Part shown: positions 57,090 to 64,000 of the stretch, in pieces
How positions within the stretch are numbered: the first letter of the stretch is position 1
How the letters are laid out: each line of letters opens with the position of its first letter
DNA from: Rhizopus arrhizus
Lineage: Eukaryota; Mucoromycota; Mucoromycetes; Mucorales; Rhizopodaceae
DNA length: 64,000 bases
NCBI GenBank assembly: GCA_024220505.1
Contig: JAKZZE010000004.1
Coordinates: 1,612,001 to 1,676,000, forward strand
Direction: 5' to 3'
Position numbers and translations under genes: made by a program
The notes under the pieces: model-generated
The model's database searches: none
Told to the model about the DNA's origin: nothing
What the model saw: only the letters and a program-made list of their open reading frames with translations

Positions 57090-57112
57090 GACAATTGACG
57101 GTGGACTCACTG
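57090..57112 (-). mobile_element. Putative right terminal inverted repeat of mariner copy B
   Basis: On the minus strand the sequence reads CAGTGAGTCCACCGTCAATT right after a TA dinucleotide (57113-57114). A TA target site followed by CAGTG is typical of Tc1/mariner ends. No matching left end is recognisable. Confidence 0.45.
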
Positions 57113-57114
57113 TA

Positions 57115-58167
57115 ATTGATTCATGATTTTGCGGGAATTCATTTCTGAAATGAGGATTCCCTGTTAGTTGCAGGGAACTTCAAATGACCTCGTAATCAAA
57201 AAAAACATATAATAATTTCAACATGTTCTTGACTATAATTTGATCTTTTAACATCAAATCTATAGCAAACCTCACTTTTTTTTGCAGGGAATGAATGCTC
57301 AGTCTACGCTTTTCGAATTCATATACCTTTTCATCAAATTGTATAAATTTAAAGTTAAAAAAAATGTTCTTTATTGTTTTTTTAATTGTGCTCAAACTGG
57401 TAAGAATGTAATGGATCATACTCACTCATCACCAATCACATCTACAATATTTTTCTTAAAAGCTTATTGCTGGTCAATTGTACAACATACATGCTTCGAG
57501 CCCATAGTGGTTTATTATAAATCTTGATCGTATCTTATTTTATCCTAAGCAAGCCGTGCTTGATACACTTTAATTTGAGTAAAGATTTTAATTTTTTATT
57601 AGTATTAGCTTGGACTCGAGTATCTTTCTATAGCCTTGACAGATTTATTTCATTCTTTCATAAAAGTACTTGATTGAGTAAACAAGCAAATGGATGAGGT
57701 GGCAGGATGAAAAATATTGCTTGATATGAATTTCAAAAGGATAACAAAAAAAGGCAACCTACTCATATTCTTCACTTTTATAGCTCAATTCTCTAATAGA
57801 ATTATTCTTGTGATACAAGTTTAATAATCTATTAGTCGTAGCTGAGGGACCTGAGCTTCATGAATATAGGCTGATTTTGCAATCACAGTTTGTCACTAAA
57901 TGTAATACCAATAGGAATATTTTCAAAAAATATATTTATAATATTAAAAAATTGGACTTCTTAAGTGTCTTGCAATTTGAGAAAGATTAAAAGGCATAAT
58001 TCATTTTGAAAACCTGTGAATTGGCGTAGAAGACATTATATTAAGCATAAATTACTTCAAGGAACACTAAACACAATCTCTGAGCGGGTTTTTAAAAAAG
58101 GACATTTTTCTTGTACCAAACTTTTTTTTTTTTTTTGCTTGTCTCTATTTCTTCACCTTTCAATTAG
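57115..58167. other. AT-rich intergenic region
   Basis: About 1 kb without a supported gene. It should contain the start of the BAG-domain gene, because the first coding exon visible has no in-frame ATG. A T15 tract lies near 58122-58136. Confidence 0.5.
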
Positions 58168-58980
58168 CCCAAAATTTACAACATAACTTACCTCACACTT
58201 ATATTCTGGAAGCTATTTATAGTTTGCTTAAAGTCCTTTTTTGGGTATCGCAAGATATCAAAGAAAGAACGAAACACAACTATTACACTTTCCTGGAATA
58301 AACAAAAGTATCAGCTCAACTTTAAAGAGTTCAAACGTGGATTTGATGGAGCTACAGTAAAAGATCTCAAAGAAAAATGTAAATCAGTGACTGAAGTTCC
58401 TATTGCTTTAATGAAATTACAAGTCTCAGGTGGTAATGTATCTTTTGTAAGGTTTCATCCTTTTTTGTTGTGTCCATTGCTAATTGTTATTGTAGCCAAT
58501 ATAAAGGATGATACAGCAACATTAACTAGTGTTGGTGTATGTCGTAATTCAGTTGTTATATTAAATGGAGAACAAGTAGATGTAAGTAATAAGTCGAGAG
58601 AAAGATTTGTTTGGCTTATACACATGTTTATATAGGAAACAGAAGTAAAGCAAGTGGCCTCGGGAAATCCAGAAGAATATGCACTTGTATTAAGGATTTC
58701 AAAGATTGTAGATACATTGTCAGTAGGAACAGAACAGGAATTGGCAGAATTTGAAAAAACGATTGAAAAGGAAAAAATAACAAACGATGAAAAAAAGAAG
58801 TTGGATGACAAGAGGATTTATTTGTCCGAGAAAATCATGCAATGCTTGATCAATTTAGATTCAGTCGAATGTCCTCCAGGTTTTGAGACAGCTCGGCAAC
58901 GTAGAAGGGAAGGCGTTCGATATTCTCAAAAGCTATTAGGGCGTGTGGATAAAGCGAAAGCTGAGTTGGCCGACAAATAA
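58168..58980 (+). CDS. BAG1: BAG-domain Hsp70 co-chaperone with membrane anchor, 5' end unresolved
   Basis: Three coding exons are visible (58168-58432, 58496-58581, 58636-58980). The first begins after an AG acceptor (CAATTAG) with a hydrophobic segment (YLTLIFWKLFIVCLKSFFG), then a ubiquitin-like region (TITLSWNKQKYQLNFKEF to SVVILNGEQVD). The last exon holds the BAG domain helices (IVDTLSVGTEQELAEFEK, DKRIYLSEKIMQCLINLDSV) and a basic tail. BAG proteins bind the Hsp70 ATPase domain and promote nucleotide release; a membrane-anchored fungal form resembles Snl1/Bag102. No in-frame ATG exists between the acceptor and 58410. The phase fits an upstream exon ending at a codon boundary, possibly a start codon alone. 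Confidence 0.7.
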
Positions 58981-59464
58981 AGGGGAAATAGACTACAAGC
59001 AAAGAGAAGATTTATTTTTTAATCTTCATGAAAGAGTTATAAAAAGTTGTTGATTATTTTAAAAAAGAAATTCTATTTTGAATATTTTTATGTCTTCTTT
59101 TTTGTTTCATAAGAACTGAAAAAGCAGATTACTTTCAAATCAACTTAAAAAGAATAAGTACCTTATATTTAACCATTTAAACAAGAAATTTTAGTACAAA
59201 TCTACCGGTTGTGTCAGCTTTATTCTTATGTGAATTATATGGGTTGTTGCACCCATCTTCTTGAAACTATTGTGATTTGCAACAAATTTTAGGATGAATT
59301 AGGCTGATGTTGCTCATACACGCATGGAAGAGTGGAGAATATTTATATCTGGTAAGCCACATTCATCATGATTGCAATTGGACATAAAGTTTGTTTGCAA
59401 ATGACACGTTTGTTTATGACACTGAAAAAAACAAAGCAAAAAATAGAAGTTTATTATTATTTAT
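58981..59464. other. Convergent intergenic region, no gene seen
   Basis: About 480 bp of AT-rich sequence after the BAG-domain gene. No coding signal. Confidence 0.45.
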
Positions 59465-59992
59465 TTATTTACATGCATATTTACAAATAAGTTGGATGAT
59501 AAACAAGGTTAATTGAGCTTTGTTTAACCAATATTGGTATTGCGACTTTGATCTGTTTTTCCAAATGAACAAGACATGATGTCCGCGTTTTGTCCAACGA
59601 GAACAATGGGTTGAATGAAATGTATGAATGATCAAGACTGTCGTAAATAACATGGCTTTTAACTTGACAGCTCTTTTGAGTGTGCGTATAGGCCTTGTGA
59701 TTACTACTTGTTTTTTACTGCTTATAAAATTGAAGAATGCATAATGAACAAAAGATGATAAAGAGGATGAGGTCGTGTTGGATGCTGTATCATTATCATC
59801 TGTGATATGTTGTATAGTTTGCATAATTTCTTTAAATGTCGTATCTACTTTTTGCTGGCTTTTTATATATTTGTGTTGTAATAATGCATAGTTGGTAGGC
59901 TTCTTTATCTTTTTTCTTTTCTTTATTGAACAAGGTACGGTATAAAGCGCTGTTTCAGCTTCTTGTTTTAGTTTTTCTATCAAATCATTCAT
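59465..59992 (-). CDS. Hypothetical protein with hydrophobic segments
   Basis: An intronless open frame of 175 codons starts MNDLIEKLKQEAETALY. The N-terminal half is charged and helical (residues 1-65) and followed by a Ser/Thr-rich linker. Two short hydrophobic stretches (AMLFTTVLIIHTF and the C-terminal LTLFIIQLICKYA) flank a basic region with several Trp and His residues. I recognise no family. The length, the absence of stops in AT-rich DNA and the sensible composition favour a real gene, possibly a small membrane protein. Confidence 0.45.
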   Translation of the reverse strand: MNDLIEKLKQEAETALYTVPCSIKKRKKIKKPTNYALLQHKYIKSQQKVDTTFKEIMQTIQHITDDNDTASNTTSSSLSSFVHYAFFNFISSKKQVVITRPIRTLKRAVKLKAMLFTTVLIIHTFHSTHCSRWTKRGHHVLFIWKNRSKSQYQYWLNKAQLTLFIIQLICKYACK

Positions 59993-60191
59993 CTCTAATA
60001 TTTTATCATTAAAGGCATCTTCTATTCTACTTTTCGTAAAGTTATTTATCTTTTTCTTTTGTTTTATTTTGTGAATATATTACGTTTTATGTATAGTTAT
60101 TTCATCTATCTTTTCTAAATAATAATTGTTTTTCCATTGAAGCCTAAATAGTATGATGAATATGAAGTATACAACAAGATATAAGTTTAAT

Positions 60192-60414
60192 TTACATATC
60201 ACTTTGAAATTGAATTAATTTAGTCATCTTTTGTGCTTCATAATTTGCTTGCTGTTTCTAAACACAAGGTTACTATAAAAGTCATAGCCTTTGCTTATTA
60301 TTCTTTTCTTTTTACATTAATATTCCAAGGACTTAACTCTTTTTCTGCCATAACCGCAGAATAAGAAGGTGGTAGATGATCAACATGTTCACAACAAGGT
60401 AAACTATATGCCAT
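60192..60414 (-). CDS. Possible small protein, two exons
   Basis: Two short frames (60414-60316 and 60257-60192) join across a 58-bp GTAAAA...TTTAG intron without a phase change and would encode 54 residues beginning MAYSLPCCEHVDHLPPSYSA. A PPSY motif and a short C-terminal helix (EAQKMTKLIQFQ) are visible. The start could also be an internal methionine of a longer gene with an upstream exon. No family is recognised; support is limited to splice and frame consistency. Confidence 0.3.
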
Positions 60415-61354
60415 ACATATAAAATCTTACTTTTGCTTAAAAGAAGAAGAAAAAGAAAACATAAATGCAAAAACTCGGTTAACAAAAAAAAAACCAATGT
60501 GTAACCTACTTGATTTAAATGGTATATCAGACACGTTGACAAGGTAAAATACATATGATAATCAGAATTAACTTTATTAACAAAAAAAGAATATAAATTA
60601 GAGCAAAAGGTTATTGTTTCTTACTAAAGCAAATCCATGGTTATAATCTAAAAAAAATTTATGTAACACAATGTGCTTTTTATTTTTTTTTTTTTTTTTT
60701 TTTTCAGGAACACTATGCGACGTTTTTAAAGGTAACTAATTATTGGGGGGGTTTTTTTTTTTTTAATTATTAATTCTGCTTTTTTGTTTTTGTGTGGAAA
60801 CTTTTTTTTTAATAAAATTGCTTACATAGAATTAAGCCGAGATGGATAAATGGTTATAAGAAGTAAAGGAATATTAGATTACACTAAATGAATATATTGT
60901 TATTTATTATTATTCACCTAGTTTAATTTGCTATATTCGTGTTAAAACCGGTTACTTTCTTATTGTGTTCAGTTCACTTGCTGTGATTGAATGCCACGTT
61001 GTATATGTTGGCTCGAATACACAACTCAGCAAAAAAAGATGTGAGAATTTCAAAGTTTTGAGCACTGGCCTAATTGTAGCGTCCAGAAAATATGCTTTAC
61101 GAAAACTTAAAATATTGAAGGACAACCAGAATTTGTATTAAACGTATTGAAAATTTAAATGTACCATGCTTCATATTTAGTGGAAAAGTATGCTGACCAA
61201 TATAGCGGGGATATTAAGTATTAATTTTGTCTTTTTTAAAAAAAAACTAATTGGCATCTTATGCTTTTATTTTTAAATTATCAAAATTCGTTATTAACAA
61301 CCTCCACTTGGATTTGCATATAAATTTATCAAACGTTCCTTTGATATGACTGTG
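60415..61354. other. Intergenic region and 3' flank of the Fanzor gene
   Basis: About 940 bp with homopolymers (T17 near 60687, G7 next to T12 near 60745). No coding signal. In Fanzor and TnpB elements the guide RNA is usually encoded at and beyond the 3' end of the nuclease gene, so 61050-61354 is the place to look for one. No end of the element is recognised with confidence. Confidence 0.4.
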
Positions 61355-64000
61355 TTAATGTCCCTGCCTTTTAAAATAAGCCTTGAAGTCGGCATGGCTC
61401 CTTCCCCTAATAAATTTTTGGGTAACCACTCCGCTGACCAAAATAAATTTTAATTTTGCTTCTGGGTGATCAACCTTACTTAATCCTTTTCTTACCTCTA
61501 GAACTACTGCGTAGCTGCCAGTCTCCTCTTCAAATCTGGAGGGAGAAGTTAATACAATGTATTTTTCAGTTTCAATGTTGCTGATTTTATGTGATTTAAA
61601 TGCTGGTAACGGAGCGCCAAACAAAATAGTACTAAGGCCTACGATACCGATTGCCAACGCTGACAGAGAATCTCTCGACTTGGCAGCACATTTGGACAGA
61701 ACTGATACACACAGCGGGTTTGTACAGTAGAAACTGCCTTTGGCCTTCCTAGAAAAAACCTCTCCGTTTTTCGTTACTGATATACGGGGATGCGTCAGTC
61801 GTCGAAAGCAAAAAATACAAGTCTTGGAAGTCAAGTTCTCATTGGTAACGCAAACGTTTGTTGCTTCGGAGTGAATGACCTCTTTCCACTGTCCACTGTA
61901 TCTTTTAAATCCTTTGTTGCGGGAACCAACTCCGGTTCCTCTGTCTCCAATGAACATGATCAATTTCTTCTTTGTTGAAGGATCATCTATTAAAGTGCGT
62001 TAGAACTCAATTATCTTCCATCATCCTGAGAAGTTACTACCAGAAGTTTGAGACAGTGCCTTTCGTTCCTTTGTGCATATTCGATGAGTGAATCTATGCT
62101 TCTGGATTTCACGATGTCGGCGCTCATTCATTCTGTTGCCGGTGCTATAGAAGTCACGCAGTTTTTTGCGATGTTCAACATGCGCGTCAAAGTTATGTTT
62201 GAATTGTTCAACTGACACATTTGAAGTTGATCTCGCTTTCTGAGAAAGACTATTTTCAATCAGTTGTACCTCTTTTCCCTTTCTAGTGAGCTTCTTTCCT
62301 GTTTGGCGCTTGACCCTTTCTTTGAATGCACCACAGCCAAAATCTATCTCGCTAGCTGATATGATGATTGCCTTTGGGGTCTTCAAATATTTCTGAAGTT
62401 CAATGTCTTGTACCACTGGAGCTGCTTTATTGTCATCATCCAAGACAGAATAGTGATTATGTAGCTTGAGGTGAAATGAAAATCTTTTCAAAGAAAAAGG
62501 GACAGCTGCTGTCATATTCACAAGTCCGTTATCTGTGCCGCAAAATGTAAAATCTTCAAAATCACGAAGCACACATGCTTCACTGTGGACTAGACTACGC
62601 GAATCTTTTTTCAATTCCTTTTTCGTTGTAGGTAGTGCGCTTGCAGTGTCAACGGTATGGATTCTTGAATTATGTCTGATAGCCATTCGCTGATAGTACA
62701 ACACTTGCTTCTTTTCCATCAATTGGTCTTCGATGTCGTTGATTTTAAGATAAGTTTTATCTCTCAAATGTCTCTCTTCTTTGATCCTCTGGTACAAAGT
62801 TTGTTTATCTACTTTGTTGTGCCATTCTTTTCGCAATGTCTTTATTTTCTTGATGGAGTCCTGTTCTTTTTGATACTTTAATGCTTTTTCTCTTTCCTGA
62901 TCAAGTGACTTGACTTCTTTTTCAAGCTTGGCTGTCTCGGCTTTCAAATCCTCCAATGGCTTTTGTCCTTCTCGAAGAATGTTGGGATCTCTCAAAATCC
63001 TTTTCAAGTAGGATATCTTCTGATGTTTAACCGGAGGCGCAGTTGTCTTCTTTACTCCAAGAATTCGTACCACTTTCAATTTGGGAAGAACTGACATTCG
63101 TTGACCAAATTTCAAACCATTGGATTCACATGTATGTCGGACCTTCTCCATATCGAACAAAGAGTTGAAGACAGCATCTTTATTCCGACGTGCAATTTCG
63201 ACTGAAGACAGAGGCTCCTCGTTGTAGCCGTAGATTGTAAGCTCCGTTGACATACCTTCAAATTGTCCTTGATTATCATCAGTTCTACTTTTCATAATTT
63301 GAAAGAGTGACGGAGCATCAATGTTCAAGGCATTTATATGAGCAGATGAAATTTCAGGACATAATTTTCGGGTGAACTTCGAGTACTCAGCATAATGAAG
63401 AACGTCATTCGCAAATATACAGAATAGCAATTGGTAAGGCAATATATGGTATTTTGATCTAACAGGTACAAATTTTTTTAGAGTGTTGATGATGAGCAGA
63501 CAGACAGAAACTTCTTTGCGCGTAGCATCAGGAAACTCATCGTTCACATCTTTTTCAGTTACAAAATCCTTTGAGAATATCAAATGCTTTGCACCGCTTT
63601 TTAATTGACTAATTCTTCCTCTTGATAAGTCATCGCAGGGTGTGGTTTCTTTCTTGGTCGTTGCAGTGCTCTCAACAGATTTTTCTCTACTTGACGAGCT
63701 GGCATCCTGTTTCTATATAAATATTTGAACAAAATCAGTAAGAATCACAGCTATTGTGTTCAAAAAAGTTTGACATACTTGAGTGAACTTTTCTTCTAAA
63801 CTTTTGATTCTAGTTTCAGACATTTTGACCGCTCTGATCCGTTTCAGAAGAAGGTCAGAATCTGCCTCAGCTTCTCTCACTTTTTCCTTATATCTTGCGA
63901 GCTTTTTCTTTTCAGCGCGAAGAATGTAACGACCATAGTTTTTTGTGGATCGCTTCTCTTCTGATTTTCGTGAGACGTGGTTCAGAATATTTTGTCTTTG
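61355..64000 (-). CDS. Fanzor-like (eukaryotic TnpB-type) RNA-guided nuclease, 5' end beyond window
   Basis: Three exons lie in the window (64000-63779, 63712-62041, 61986-61355; introns 66 and 54 bp), 841 codons open at the right edge. A long charged coiled coil spans 62990-62690. RuvC-I is FTFCGTDNGLVNM, with the aspartate at 62533-62531. After the second intron come LIMFIGDRGTG and NENLTSKTCIFC: the glutamate (61840-61838) sits just before the zinc finger, as in the rearranged RuvC site described for Fanzor proteins. Zinc-finger cysteines are C-x2-C and C-x4-C (FYCTNPLC), and RuvC-III is KSRDSLSALAIG (aspartate at 61672-61670). Fanzors are guide-RNA-directed DNA nucleases found in transposons of eukaryotes. 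No stop breaks the frame, so it could be active. The family call rests on motif order, not a search. Confidence 0.75.

Noticed and set aside
1..64000. tRNA, rRNA or CRISPR arrays
   Set aside because: No cloverleaf with conserved A and B boxes, no rRNA core sequence and no regularly spaced direct repeats were seen by eye. A tRNAscan run would settle the tRNA question.

Overview
The window is eukaryotic and fungal. It is AT-rich, its genes are compact and split by many short GT-AG introns (mostly 43-75 bp), T-tracts sit just upstream of many starts, and the gene set is that of a filamentous fungus. The repeat content (a DIRS-type retrotransposon remnant, Fanzor-like genes, Tc1/mariner transposases and recurrent proteins of unknown function) suggests an early-diverging fungus, most likely Mucoromycota/Mucorales. 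That placement is inferred from family resemblance, not from a search.

Layout. 1-8.3 kb is a transposon graveyard: a Tc1-like remnant, a non-LTR retrotransposon tail, two inverted copies of the 5' part of a Fanzor-like element, a degenerate unknown gene, and the RNase H plus tyrosine-recombinase end of a DIRS element. 8.7-11.5 kb holds a membrane-anchored SGNH/PC-esterase-like gene and COA1, convergent. 11.8-14.2 kb is a second island, a decayed unknown gene between 293-bp inverted repeats. 15-52.6 kb is the housekeeping core: a coiled-coil protein, a SET/NAP histone chaperone, RPL18, SPC25, SEC12, NDC1, an ankyrin/C2-like protein, VPS55, a PCL-type cyclin, ISU1, a coiled-coil protein, ZWF1, OXR1 (TLDc), SCC2, SUGCT, TSNAX (TRAX), PNC1, VPS20 and SEC28. 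53-57.1 kb has two different mariner remnants flanking the mitochondrial citrate carrier CTP1. 58-60.4 kb has a BAG-domain gene and two weak unknown genes. 61.3-64 kb holds an apparently intact, intron-containing Fanzor-like nuclease gene that runs off the right edge.

The core genes share no single pathway; fungal synteny is not operonic. Themes recur: membrane traffic (SEC12, SEC28, VPS55, VPS20), chromosome segregation and chromatin (SPC25, SCC2, SET, and NDC1 at the nuclear envelope), mitochondria (COA1, ISU1, CTP1, SUGCT) and redox/NAD metabolism (ZWF1, OXR1, PNC1). I joined exons by hand from splice-site consensus and reading-frame continuity, so boundaries are predictions. The main candidates for something new are the intact Fanzor-like gene, the Fanzor/DIRS rearranged island, the inverted-repeat element at 11.8-14.2 kb, and the unusual splice architectures (5-nt microexon, GC-AG intron, start codons alone on an exon).
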